A stretch of 24,528 bases of DNA from Didymodactylos carnosus (lineage: Eukaryota > Rotifera > Eurotatoria > Philodinida > Philodinidae), in assembly GCA_905250885.1 (NCBI GenBank), contig CAJNOQ010002404.1, positions 1 through 24,528 of the forward strand, written 5' to 3'. Both the position numbers and the translations under genes were made by a program. How positions within the stretch are numbered: position 1 is the first letter of the stretch; every line of letters starts with the position of its first letter. This document shows, piece after piece, positions 1-11,203 of this stretch. The notes beneath the pieces were generated by a model. The model had not been told where the DNA came from and did no database searches. It was given only the letters and a program-made list of their open reading frames with translations.

Positions 1-61
1 TTTTTACTACTATTATTGAAAAATCTATGTTTTATTGAACGATTCTAATATGTCCTAGTCT

Positions 62-242
62 AATTCTAAATTGACCTAGGCTAACTTGGAATTCTAGATT
101 AAACTAGGTCAATCTGGAATTGACCCAATCTATATTAGCATCGAAAGATGCAGGCATCTCAATCCTAAGTTGGCCTAGGTCAACTTAGAATTCCAAGATG
201 ACCTAGGCCAATCTGGAATTGGCCTGAATTCTAAGTTGGCCT
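62..242. repeat. Degenerate array of ~28-bp palindromic CCTAGG repeats
   Basis: Four 28-bp units lie at 62-89, 90-117, 161-188 and 189-216, with partial copies at 118-130 and 217-242. Each starts AATT(C), carries a CCTAGG-like centre (ACTAGG in unit 2) and ends with (A/T)CTGG, ACTTGG or ACTTAG. The consensus half GTTGACCTAGGTCAAC is self-complementary, so each unit can fold on itself and adjacent units can pair. A 43-bp non-repeat spacer (118-160) contains a perfect hairpin, GCATC-GAAA-GATGC, at 138-151. The family is not identified; it could be a minisatellite or a terminal part of a mobile element. Confidence 0.7.
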
Positions 243-796
243 GTAACATATATATACTCAAATGATGGATGAAAGACGTCTCATTTTTATCACAATTTTA
301 TAAGCGACAAACTAGACAGGACCAAAATATTTTGCTGTGAAGAGTTCTTGAGAGTTGGTTGTCAAAAAAGTGTGCTGAACAATTTAATGAAAATTCGGAT
401 TATTAAGATTTAACTTCTGCGTTTTTCGTTTTACTTCACGTTATGTTAATTGCTTTTTTATCTGAAATTGACGATATTTTTTCAACTTTAAAACAAAATA
501 CGTTTTTAAAACTTGACCGATAACAACTTTGTCATATAACATATTGCCTTATGTTTTAAAATTTGAGAAATGCAATTGCTGTCAATCACATCTAACGCTG
601 TGCTCTAGAACGAATTAAATAAAGCTCAACTAGGGCTCTGAAGCACCAGCTAACTAGGCTATTCTTTAGAGACTTGAACAATAAAAGTTGATTTTGATTT
701 AAGGAGTATTGAAAAATCACTTAGTTCATTAATTTACTGATAACAGATCAATCGAGTTTATTAATCTTCTGTCAGGAACAAAAGAATGCTGAAGCG
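243..796. other. AT-rich intergenic DNA, no gene seen
   Basis: No coding exon, RNA gene or clear repeat is visible here. Short open frames lack family resemblance and splice context. The last eight bases (789-796, CTGAAGCG) form the left target-site duplication of the adjoining MITE. Confidence 0.5.
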
Positions 797-941
797 CAGA
801 GGTCTGGGGAGCCAAACTGTTTTGGTCCCGGTCCGATGCAGAAAACAAGTTTTGGTCCTGATTCCGCTTCCGCATAAAAATTTTTTTGATCTCGGTCTTG
901 CAAAAAGTCCCGTGAGGTCGAGATCATCCCGCAGACCTCTA
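797..941. mobile_element. hAT-type MITE, copy 1 (145 bp), with 8-bp target duplication
   Basis: The element begins CAGAGGTCTGGGG and ends CCCGCAGACCTCTA, giving terminal inverted repeats of the C/T-AG-A-GG form typical of hAT transposons. It is flanked by 8-bp direct repeats, CTGAAGCG (789-796) and TTGAAGCG (942-949), which match at 7 of 8 positions; 8-bp duplications are the hAT hallmark. The interior is rich in GGTCCCG-like motifs and much more GC-rich than its surroundings. It has no coding capacity, so it is non-autonomous. The same family occurs at 18869-19288. The apparent open frames on both strands across it are by-products of the GC-rich repeat. Confidence 0.82.
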
Positions 942-1627
942 TTGAAGCGATGTTATTTCTCGAGAGCTGACTTAATGATATCACTCACTGTAGTCGTCAG
1001 TCCTCTCTTATGTACTTTCTATGAAAAGTAAAAATAGAATATGTGAACTATTTTCTTATATAGATGAGTATTGGACGCCGTATCACTTCACTTGTATCAT
1101 CTCACTCTACTGGGCTATATGATTTGAAACATATGACGGATCGAGCGGAAGACCTTATACAAATTTTTATCAGATAAAGACAGGACTGATCAAAAGTTGT
1201 TCACTTCTTATTTTTAGTAGCTAAAATATTCAATGATAAAACAAATTAAATGAGTATATCTCATTCACACTGGAAAGTACGTTCTATACAATTGATTTTA
1301 TTGTATATTTCAAATTTTTCAATCATGCAAAATATTTTTTGAATAAATTTTGAAAATACACTAGCTTCCAGTTTTTGGCAAACATCCGGTGAAGAAAATT
1401 TGATCTCATATTTTTATGAAAATATGAAAAAAAAGCACTTCTTTCGAATAATATACGTAAAAACGTAACTGATACTCCCAACTTTTGTAATTTTCATAGA
1501 ACGGAATCATTAAAAAATACTGTTATCAAAGTTCATACGACCAAAATTTCAAATTCATCGATTCAGTTGAGATTATTATCATAACAACATGTAGTAACGA
1601 AAAATAAAAATTACAGTCGTATGACGT
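942..1627. other. AT-rich intergenic DNA between MITE and tRNA
   Basis: Apart from the right target duplication (942-949) I see no gene or structured element in this stretch. It lies immediately 5' of the tRNA gene; Pol III promoter elements are internal to that gene, so nothing is required here. Confidence 0.45.
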
Positions 1628-1709
1628 GCTGCGATGGCCGAGTGGTTAAGGCGTTGGACTTGAAATCCAATGGGATCTTCCCGCGTAGGTTCAAGTCCTA
1701 CTCGCAGCG
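1628..1709 (+). tRNA. tRNA-Ser (anticodon TGA)
   Basis: The 82-nt sequence folds as a canonical class II tRNA. The 7-bp acceptor stem pairs GCTGCGA (1628-1634) with TCGCAGC (1702-1708), and the discriminator is G1709, as expected for eukaryotic serine tRNAs. The D arm holds the A box (GGCCGAGTGGTTAAGGC). The anticodon stem TTGGA/TCCAA encloses the loop CTTGAAA with anticodon TGA at 1661-1663, reading UCA. There is a long variable arm (GGGATCTTCCC), and the T arm GTAGG-TTCAAGT-CCTAC carries the B box GGTTCAAGTCC. There is no intron, CCA is not encoded, and a T run follows directly. All parts are intact, so the gene is probably functional. Confidence 0.97.
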
Positions 1710-1724
1710 TTTTATTATTTTTTT
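1710..1724 (+). terminator. RNA polymerase III T-run terminator of tRNA-Ser
   Basis: TTTT at 1710-1713 directly follows the discriminator base, and a seven-T run at 1718-1724 provides a backup stop. This is the usual Pol III termination signal. Confidence 0.85.
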
Positions 1725-2182
1725 GTTTTTTCATTTTTTCTTTTCAAGTTAAAATATTATTTGATTCAAACGAAACTTCTCAAAAGAGATACAAAACTGT
1801 CCTAATTGACTTTGCAAGATTAAACAACATCAGAGGAGACATACAAAACTAAATGTGAGTTTGCAAAAGACAAAGTATCTCTTTTGAGTCGTAACCGATC
1901 CAAAAGATGAATGTAAAAAGACTACTGAATTAACAGAATCTAAGATAAAGCCTATTACAAATGCTTTAAAAGCAAAATTCATTAGCATTTTTGTGTTAAA
2001 TTTCCATGCTTTGTATAAAAACATTTTCTTTTCCAGATATTTACTCCTACGATAGAATGATAATGCGAAAATTTATTAAAAAATGAGTAGGAGAAAAGAA
2101 CACGAACGTTTGTTAGAACCTACATGAACAATGATGGATAGTAGTGTGCATTGACGCCCATACAAGTTTTTTTCTTCGCTAT

Positions 2183-2208
2183 TTGTTGTTGTTGTTGTTG
2201 TTGTTGTT
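2183..2208. repeat. (TTG)n microsatellite
   Basis: Uninterrupted TTG trinucleotide tract of 26 nt, nearly nine copies, in noncoding DNA. Confidence 0.9.
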
Positions 2209-2963
2209 ATCATACATGATTATGAAGTGAATTGTCTTATTTTCTTTTGTATAATATCCGTATTAGAGAGTTATCATTATACTAGGATCCTTGATTCTGT
2301 CGAATATAAATAATAAACATGACAATGACAACAGGTGGTTTCTCTTTTATTTACAACTATGCATCAGTTCTCATTCTCTCTTTTTTACTCTTGTTTTTTC
2401 CACTAGATTAAGATATGTTCGGTGTTTTTTAAATGTCTACTTGCAAGATGTGTAGATAGAGATAGAGATACTATGGCATTTATTATTATCATTGATATAA
2501 ATAGACGTAGAATGGATTATTATTATGGGTGGGTGAAAACTGAATATGTCAGTGATATACATATCTTTATAAGATTTATAAAATAGAAATAAATAGTATG
2601 CAATTTTTTTTAATTGAAATCATTAGAAAATGTATATAGCCAAATTTCAACACATCATAAATTATTCAACTTGAGTATGATCAGTTTCGGGAAAGATTTT
2701 GATTAAATAATATTTTTATTTTGTGTCATGTTATTTTTGCCTTAAATGAATAGAGCGAGCAATTGCGACTGCAACACTGAGTTAGAAAAAAAAGAAAAGA
2801 ATAAGAGAGAATATAGAAAGATGTAGTTATATTAACAAGGGCATCATTCTATCAAAACAGAACAGTTCTCCTTCTTCTTCTTCTTTTTCAATAGGAAAAG
2901 AGAAAAAAAAATTCTTCTATTACCACAAAAGAAGAAAGTGTTTACAGTAAGTGTGTCTTATAC

Positions 2964-2983
2964 ATATATATATATATATATAT
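2964..2983. repeat. (AT)n microsatellite
   Basis: Perfect AT dinucleotide tract of about 20 nt in noncoding DNA. Confidence 0.85.
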
Positions 2984-5900
2984 TTCTAAAACTGGATTAA
3001 AAAAGAAAACTCATTCGTATACCAGTAAGAAAAAATAAATATACTATATTGGGTAAGTTATATACGCATCCTATCATTAACAGGTTAATTGACCGACATA
3101 GATTAATAATTATAAATTGAACAAAACATAAAAATATGCCTATAGCCTTCATGCAAAACAAAACAAAACAAAAAAGCCGTAGACGATTGACATTATGATA
3201 AAAGGATTCATTAATGTCACATTAGTCGACAATAGACTGATAAAGAGAACAACCGAGTCAAGAGGAGAACTAACTATTGAACTATTAACTATTAAAAATC
3301 TTGTCTTTAATAGATAACAATATATACCATATAAGGTATATTATGGTTTTTATAAAGATAAATGTTGATTTAATAAGATTTCTCTTTATTCATCAGAAAA
3401 AGACGTTGTATTTCATTTCTATTTTTTTTTTCGCGTGTTTATTCTTATAATATCTTTTAACTATTTTTCGTATCCGTTTACTCAAATGGTAATATTTTTC
3501 TGTGTATAGAATATCCAAATATCTGAAATTTATGTCGGTTCTAAATGTTTTTAATCGCAGATATCTACATAATTCATGTGTGTGTATTAGTATCCAGTAC
3601 AACATTTCTTCAACTAAACACGTTTTGAATCAAAAGTATTTAAAAGAGAAATAATAAACGTGTTATTTTTTAATAAAAAATTAAAAAAGCACGTATGTTT
3701 GAAACTTAATGTGTTAAAAGATGCTGCAGTAGGTAGTAGATTAACTTTTTATTTTTGATATAGAAACACTTTCATTATCATATTCTTTTTTAGTCGCTTA
3801 TAGTTGGCCTTGAATCTAGCTTGGTTTTTTTTACTCTCTGTGGAATATTTACTTTTGTATGTCATTTCCATAATTTAATCCGTGTTTAGAGACTCTTCGT
3901 ACACACACATACAGACACATAATTAATCCTTCTGAATACATAAAACAAAAATACACTTGTCTCCTTCTATTACATTTGTTAAACTTTACATGGAAAACAG
4001 AAGAAATTGCTGAGCAAATATTGCAATCATTTAAAACTTTACGATCAGGATGATTCGGTTGATATTTATTGAAATTATTATTATAATAAAAAAAATAATA
4101 TCGTGTTATTTTCAATTTTTCCCGTAAAGTATATACCTTTTTTATGTGTTATTAATGCCTTGGCTTTGTATTTTATTCAGTGAAAAATGTCTTTGTATCT
4201 AACATTCTATAAATATAACTTTTAAGTATAAATTCGACTCATTGTCAGACATATTATATAATGTAGTTATTTTTTCAGTTTTTGTATACATGAGACTCTA
4301 TTTCAATTGCTATTTTTACTTTTCTTTTACTAGTGATAATTTCTGGTAAAATATGAATATTTCCTGTTCTTTGTAATTTAGTATCCTATTCTTTTCCATT
4401 AATAAACATCTTTTTTTGTATGCAATCACAAATGATGATTGTAAAATAATACAAAAGGAAATAAGACTAAGACTGATTTTATCTTTAAATATTCTAAATA
4501 TATTGTTATATCGAACTGTTCGCATGCTATTAACTAAAAAAATTTGTTTGCCAATCATTGTTATTCTAATAAGACCATGAATAGATAGATACTGTTGACA
4601 GATTTAGCCGTGTGTGAGTTTTTTTCCTATAGAATGATATAACAAATATATTTTTCCAATATTATTAAGAGACAAATCAACTGATGATCTTTTTTTAGTA
4701 TGCGTATGTGTGTGTGTGCGCGCATGATTATCCAATATCTCTTAGTTTACTCTCTTACGTATACTTTTATTGTGCATAACTAAGTGCAAAAATAATATAT
4801 CAGTAGAGGGAATCGAAAGTCTTTTTTTTTTGCTCTCATTCGGTCATCAGTGAGTCATATGCTGTCGATCTTTTACTTTAAATCCCCATCTGTTCTTAAG
4901 ATTACGTTTATACAGTAACAGACAAAAAGGATGTGATGACATTAAATCGAGTAGTTATTATCCTTTTGTAGCAACAACTGTCACCTTCTGGTTTATATTT
5001 TTTTTTATGCAGTTATTTAACAAGAATAATTTAAATTCAGATTTTTCTTTGTTTACTCTATTGAAATCAATTTATTTTAAAGAAAAATTTCAATTAGTTT
5101 GAACAAAAAAAATATGGTGTTGATTATGTGATATTGATATAAAGTTAATAAATTGCCTGAAGATGTCAGATTTTTGTCTCTATGTATAATTCATCTTTTG
5201 TTTTCAGCGTGCATATCTATGTATCTCTATTTTCACAATACGATTTCTTTTTGTACTTTGGATGTATAGAAAGAAAGAAAGATGTGACCCTACAGAATAG
5301 GAGGGAAAAAGGGAGCACCGATTCCATCGTTTGAACTACAATACATATGGTTACTGTACCGAGATGTTGATAATAATTGTGTAACTACTCTATATAACAT
5401 ATGAAAATATATATATATATAGTTTTTTTTTTTGTTTCTTTGTCTATTTTTCAACTCACATTTTATATACATATGCAAAATAAAGTCAGACACAACCGTA
5501 CAGGAAATAATGGATATACAAAGACATGTATGTAAATACTGTTGGTTTTTTTTTTTTCTTCTTTTCATTATGATGATAAAGATACAGACATTAGATCTAC
5601 AACGGCAAAAGAAGAAATCATGCGAATATTTTTTGGTTTTTTTTCTTTCGTCTTGTACAAGAATACACGTACAGACACAGAGAAGAAATAATATTTAAAA
5701 AAAAGTCGGCCGTCAAATAAATACAACAACAATACATACCGTCGTAATATTAATAGTAAAAATAAGATCACGGTAAAGAAGAGAACGAGGAAAAAAAATG
5801 AGAGAATAAATCATCGTAGAGTAATAGTAGCTGTATTATTACTTCAATTGCATAGGAGAGAGATAAAACTAGTTTCTAGTGCATACATATTTCTTGTGGT

Positions 5901-6742
5901 TAGACATTTGTCCAAAAAAAAAGAACGATGTCTATCGATTTATGTAAACAAAACGACTCCCACTTTTTGTGCACACTCTCTTCTCTTCTCTCTCTTTACT
6001 CATCTAGGATTTGTATGTATTAGTACTATTAGAGGAACAGTTCGCGCATCTACTTCCATCTTCCGTTATCAGACATGATCTGTTACCCCCGATTTTAGAA
6101 TAGAACAAAAAGAAAAAAAATAAATGCTAGAATTTTCTGTGTGGGATTCATTTTTCATTTGTACAAGGAAGAAAAGTCTGTGCTTACAGGAAACAAAAAC
6201 ATTCATATAATAAAATTCTCTTCTCTTTTTCCACTGATTTGTGTAATAACAAAAAAACAATAAATATCTCTTCTTGCTATTGAATTCGGATGAAACTAAG
6301 CTAATGGAATTTAAAAGAAATTTATATGTAAGTTACGACATCATGAACCCGCCATTTTATCGCTCTTCTTTTTTCTCATATAATTAAATCTTATTGCATT
6401 AAATGAAAAACTTTTTACTCAAATCGTAATTTCATATACATTATCTTATCTAAACGTCTCCTGTTTATATAACTTCTTATTCAACGAAGGAACAAGAGTG
6501 AGCCTTTTATTAGTTAGTCCCTGCTAATCTCAATGATAAACGGCTTTATTTTATAGCACAAAAGTGTTTATTTTAGTTGAAATTTATCTCTGTCGGAACT
6601 GCTCTTGCCTGTTTGACTAGTACCTTACTCTCTCATCATGAGAAAATTTTATTGTGTTAGTGTCTCACTCACGTATGCGCACATGAATGATTTGAACACA
6701 TAATTAAAAAATGAGAAAAGTTTATGTTCACCTGTGAAATAG

Positions 6743-6762
6743 AAACTTTTTTTTTCTTTTAG
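6743..6762 (+). promoter_or_regulatory. Strong 3' splice acceptor in the sHSP 5' leader
   Basis: A long T/C tract ending CTTTTAG (AG at 6761-6762) is a near-ideal 3' splice site 82 nt before the sHSP ATG. It could end a 5'-UTR intron or serve as a spliced-leader trans-splice acceptor. The leader after it contains a short upstream reading frame, ATG at 6780-6782 to TAA at 6807-6809 (nine residues), which could dampen translation. The site is visible; its use is inference. Confidence 0.45.
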
Positions 6763-6844
6763 ACGAGATATTTTGATTAATGATCTACCATTATCCTATT
6801 GAAATTTAAATCGAGATATATTACTGAACAAAGACGAAGAAGAC

Positions 6845-8676
6845 ATGAACGAACATCGTACAATTATACCTGTAACAGTTAATCCATCTGATGATCAACG
6901 TTTTATACGGTTTCATTCATCTGGAACGGAAAATGATCTTTCTTCTCGTATGTCTACTAGAATGAGAGATTTTGAAGAAGAATGTCGAAGATGGCGTGAA
7001 AAATTTTTCAATGAATCTCGCGTAGAGTCAGGTGGTGTACCATCCTCGTCGTTATCGTTAGCACGTCCAAGAATGCGTGTAGATTTTCCTGATTTTCCCG
7101 AATTTTCAACTGATTGGCCTGTGTGGAAAGGTGGTGCGTTAGGTAATAGCGGTAGTAGTAATACTCAAAAGAGTTTTATTGAAGAAGATTATGATGGTAG
7201 AAAAAAATATAAAATACAATTTGATATTGGTGAATTTAAACCGGAAGAACTAAATGTCAAAGTCGAAGGGCGACTATTAATTGTTAAAGGTGATAGACAA
7301 GTGAAAGTTGGCAATGCAACTGAATCAAAACAATTTAATCGTGAGTTAACATTACCGGAATTTGTTGAAGTTAAAGCATTACAATCCTACTTATCTGATG
7401 ATGGAAAACTGACGTTAGAAGCACCCGTTATTATGGATCGTGTTTATGGTTCAAATGTATCGCAATTAGAACATCGACAAGCAAGTCCAGGAAAAATAGT
7501 TGACACAACATTTATCGGTGGAAGACAGCCGATATCATCATCATTTGGAAGTGGTGGATTAGGCACTGGAGGAAATACACAATCGTCTTATTCTTCAACA
7601 TCGTCGTCATCATACAGACAAGAAGGTGGAACAGGACTAGGAAATACTAGTTTTCATCGTAGCAGTCCGTTAAGAGATCATATAACATCCACAACATCTT
7701 CAACTTCATCAACGTTGGGCGGTGGAAGTAGTTTATTAAATAATCAAGCCCCAACCACATATTCAACAATAACATCTCGTCCCGATTATACAATATCCGA
7801 TAGAGGAGATGGAACAAAAACCGTTAGTTATAAATTTAATCTAGGTGAATTTGCCCCCGAAGATATTGCCATTCAGGTCAATGATACCATGCTGAAAATA
7901 ACAGCCATTCGAGAAGAACGGGATAATCATAATTCATATTTCAGAGAATTCAAACGAGAAATTGGTTCGTATACAACGTTTTTTTTTCTTCATATAAACA
8001 GACTAGTTCTCAGAAACTTAGACTTTTCCCTTTTTAAGTCAGTAGTAATAATACAACGATCTTACGTACTCAAACATTTTCTTAAAGAAGCAAGATTTTG
8101 ACACAGCCATAACAACTTAAAGTCATCACATGAAATTTTTGTAGTAAAAGAATGTTGAATGTTTCTTCGAATAGGTTTACCAGATGGAGCAGAAGCCAAA
8201 AAATTAACAAATACATTGGGCTCTGATGGCATATTAAGCATTCAAATACCGGTACGAGACTATCGACCACCACCAACACCTATACAATCAAATCAATTTA
8301 ATCTCGGTAGTGAAAATGATTCATACTCCTTGGGAGATCAACAGTTGAAACTGACATTTGATCTAAGTGGTTATAAACCTGAAGATGTCAATGTAAAAGT
8401 GAATGAAAATGTATTGAAAGGTATGAATATTTAGTTCAAAATAAAACATTAAAAGGTCATATGAATTTACCTATTTTAGTACAAGCCATTCATATCGATA
8501 ATACTCGCGGTAAACAAATTAATCGAGAATATGTTCGTCAATATGTTCTACCAGATTCGGTGGATATTGATAATTTGAGAGCAAAAATGAGCGAAGATAG
8601 TACACTAACAGTCGAAGTACCTATTCCTCATGATCGCGTTGGATCTTTTGGTAGACAAATTAAAATAAATTCATAA
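6845..8676 (+). CDS. Small heat-shock protein with three alpha-crystallin domains
   Basis: Exons 6845-7964, 8175-8420 and 8480-8676 join in phase to 520 residues. Small heat-shock proteins are ATP-independent chaperones that hold unfolding proteins in soluble complexes. Three alpha-crystallin domains are visible: about 121-195 (KYKIQFDIGEFKPEEL to LTLEAPV), 327-400 (VSYKFNLGEFAPEDI to LSIQIPV) and 430-505 (LKLTFDLSGYKPEDV to LTVEVPIP). The closing DG-x-L turn is intact in domains 1 and 2 but reads DSTL in domain 3. The N-terminal region (1-110) has a charged helix (residues 39-55), and a Ser/Gly/Thr-rich linker (about 204-325) separates domains 1 and 2. The C-terminus carries an I-K-I motif (516-518), the I-x-I type that docks on neighbouring domains. 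Both introns (210 and 59 bp, phase 1) fall inside domains 2 and 3. Most family members have one domain and 150-250 residues. The family is certain; exon borders are inferred from phase and homology. Confidence 0.9.
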
Positions 8677-9995
8677 TAAATTCATCGAACATGTACTTTT
8701 CAAGTAACAGTAATGTGTGGTTAATCCTTTAAATTGCTGTCATGTGTCAGTCGAAGTGTGTCATTTGGTTTATTCAACTAATTGCATAGAAGTGAAAGTG
8801 TGTCAATGGTCTGTAGTAGAGTTATTATACTTCATCTTCAAAAATCAGCTAATGAACAACGATTGATCTCAATAGACAAAATTTATTATTCTCGCCTTGA
8901 CCTAGACAAACGATTTTAGTCAAGACATTAGTTTTCTCTTTTTGTTCATCTCCTAGTCATCATTTAATTTTTTATTATTACTTGATTATCAATATTCTAT
9001 ATAAGATGTCAGGTTTTATTGATTATATATTATATTATACCATCAACAAGCATTTATACTATTAGTATAACAAAAAAAAAAAGAAAGAATGGATGTAACA
9101 CAGTTATCTCTTTTCAATATTTTTTTTTTTTTTTGTTCAATTAGAATTTTATCAGCATACGTGCAATTCCACACTAGATTACCCTATTATCTGGCATACA
9201 ATGTAATTCTGTCCACTATGTAAAAAACTGAATGAGAACAGTGAAGGCAAACTACTAGTAGAATAAGTGAAAATTCTGATGTCGGTAACCTGTTTTTTGC
9301 GTCTGTTTTTCTTATATTGTGTTGCATTGTTTTATATTTTTTTTTAAATACTTATTATAAAAAAAAGAAAACGATAGTTTTGTTCCTTCCACTGTTACTA
9401 CATGTACTATTTCTCTTTAGATTACATTAATTTATAGATACGATCTGTTTCTCTCTCTCTCGCTTTGCTTGTTTTTAGCTGAACAGTGCGTTTGCGTGTT
9501 ATTGCCAATTTTATAATTTTTGGTTTTTTATCATGTTTAAATTTTTTTGGTTCTATTTTGTTTCATTTCTTTTACCCTGTACTTGGCTTTATTCATTTTA
9601 TTTTGGTTTTTTCCTTTTCGAGAAAAATATGTCGGTAAAATTAAATCGTTTTTGGATATCATATTTAGAAAAAATAATGTGCTGATTTTAAAATCGAAAT
9701 TAATCGTAAATAGTCAAACAACAATAAACATTTTTTTTTGTTTACCATTATTTTTCATCATCATCCATCTACAATTTTATATCATAATTCAAATTGTACT
9801 GCAAATATTCTATTCTACTTACCGTTTGTGTACGATGATGATCAGGTTTGCATAGTTGTATTTGCTAATACGTTGAATGAGAGCTAATTTACTTCTAATC
9901 ATAATCAATATATATTTAAAATCAACAGTAAGTATAAATAAGTTAGAATAGGCACTTGTTTGCTGAGTGCTTGCTTACAATAAATAAAAATATCT
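8677..9995. other. Intergenic region between convergent sHSP and oxidoreductase genes
   Basis: This is the shared 3' side of two convergent genes. An AATAAA at 8675-8680 overlaps the sHSP stop codon and may serve as poly(A) signal. The rest is AT-rich with poly-T and poly-A tracts. An open frame at 9547-9855 gives a Phe/Ile-rich low-complexity translation and is not supported as a gene. Confidence 0.5.
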
Positions 9996-11203
9996 TTATA
10001 AAATTTGTATGACAAGTTTTCCCATTGTTTTATCCGCTTCTATATATGCATGTGCATCAGCTACTTGTTCAAATGGAAAAACTTTATCGATAACACATTT
10101 GAGTGTACCATTTGTAAAACCATCTAAAGCTTGTTCTTTAAAATTTTTTACAAGTTCTGTTTTGTATTCTTTTGGCCTTGCTCTTAATACAGTTCCCGTT
10201 AACTGAATACGTTTTTTCATTAATATATTAAGTGACAACTTATCAGCTGTTGCACCGCTTTGTGTCGAATAAACTACCCATCTTCCATTGGTACCGAGTA
10301 CTTCTTGATTTTGTTCAATATAATCTTTTCCAATACTATCGTAGACGATATCGACACCTACAATGAAATAGAATTGAGAAAGAGATGAGAAATACAGTTA
10401 TTGTTAGTGAATATATACCATCTTTGTTTTGATCAGTGGCAAATTTTTTAATTGTGTCAAGCCAAGGTCCTTGTTTATAATTGAAAGCAACCTCGGCACC
10501 TAACTTTTTACAATACTCTAACTTTTTTTCGCTTCCGGCAGTCGTACAACAATGAGCACCAAATAATTTCACAAGTTGAATCGCAGCCGTACCAACACCA
10601 GATGCACCAGCATGCACGAGAACAATATCATCTTTTTTCAAATGAGCAATCGTTCTTAAACCTTGAAATGCGGTTAAAAACGTTTCTGGAATTGCAGCTG
10701 CTTCAATCATGGATAAACCTTTTGGTATATGCATAACACAACCAACGTGTGCTGTCACATACTCTGCATACCCTCCCCCACCTACGAGGGTCATTACTTG
10801 ATCTCCAACTTTCAAGTTAAATTGCTTTGCTTCACCTCCTAACTGAACAATTTCACCTGCAGCCTCGAGACCCATAATATCGCTATTACCGGGTGGAGGC
10901 GGATATTTTCCCTGACGTTGTGAAGTATCCGCACGATTGACACCAAATGCATGAACTTTAATCAGTACTTCATCATCCTAATAAGACAATAGAGTGAGCA
11001 ACTACATCAAACGGATTTCTCATTTAAATTGTAGCAAAACTAACCTTTGGTTTTGGTACTGCTGTTTCTCCAATGTACATATTGCCTATGATTATATATA
11101 ACATAAATTATTTGTATTGAATAAAAAAGTTATTTGTTTCACACCTACTTATGTCGCCAAAATCTTTTAACAGTACTGCTCGCATTTTTTCAGGTATCGA
11201 CAT
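9996..11203 (-). CDS. TP53I3: NADPH-dependent quinone oxidoreductase, PIG3/TP53I3 type
   Basis: Four minus-strand exons (11149-11203, 11045-11085, 10419-10977, 9996-10357) join to 338 residues, close to the roughly 330 usual for the family. The introns are 63, 67 and 61 bp. The protein is a zinc-free medium-chain dehydrogenase/reductase that reduces quinones with NADPH. The N-terminal catalytic fold shows the quinone-reductase signature VNRAD...QRQGKYPPPPG (45-62) and GLEAAGE (68-74). The Rossmann nucleotide-binding loop is HAGASGVG (154-161), followed by TAAIQLVKLFGA. The C-terminal half has GRWVVYS and ends GKLVIQIL. The PPPPG stretch, AAAIPETFLTAFQ and the TAGSEKKLEYCKKLGAEVAFNYK region resemble PIG3 more than zeta-crystallin proper. 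The start gives the standard MRAVLLKDFG opening, preceded by six residues. No truncation is seen. It is 358 bp downstream of TIMM23 on the same strand. Confidence 0.93.

Larger units (their letters stand above)
1725..6844. other. Long gene-poor AT-rich region
   Basis: About 5.1 kb separates the tRNA from the sHSP start codon. Short open frames on both strands (up to about 90 codons) are rich in Phe, Tyr, Ile, Asn and Lys, as expected for translated AT-rich noncoding DNA, and show no domain or consistent splice chain. Simple repeats are present, including (TTG)n, (AT)n and poly-T tracts. The final part should include the promoter and 5' leader of the sHSP gene; I could not identify a convincing heat-shock element array. 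Confidence 0.5.

Noticed and set aside
62..242. CRISPR array
   Set aside because: Repeats are degenerate, directly abutting in pairs without unique spacers, and the genome is eukaryotic.
786..1031. Open frames on both strands across 772-1031
   Set aside because: They lie on the GC-rich MITE at 797-941, whose lack of stop codons on both strands is a composition effect.
3393..5771. Several 60-92-codon frames on both strands in the gene-poor region
   Set aside because: Translations are Tyr/Phe/Lys/Asn-rich, overlap one another on opposite strands and show no motif; expected by chance at this base composition.
6129..6150. Possible heat-shock element (aGAAttTTCt, then TTC) upstream of the sHSP gene
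   Set aside because: Only two adjacent units are in register; the third is out of phase, and such pairs are common in AT-rich DNA about 700 bp from the start codon.
9547..9855. 102-codon plus-strand frame
   Set aside because: Phe/Ile/Leu-rich translation of T-rich DNA between convergent genes; no domain, no splice structure.
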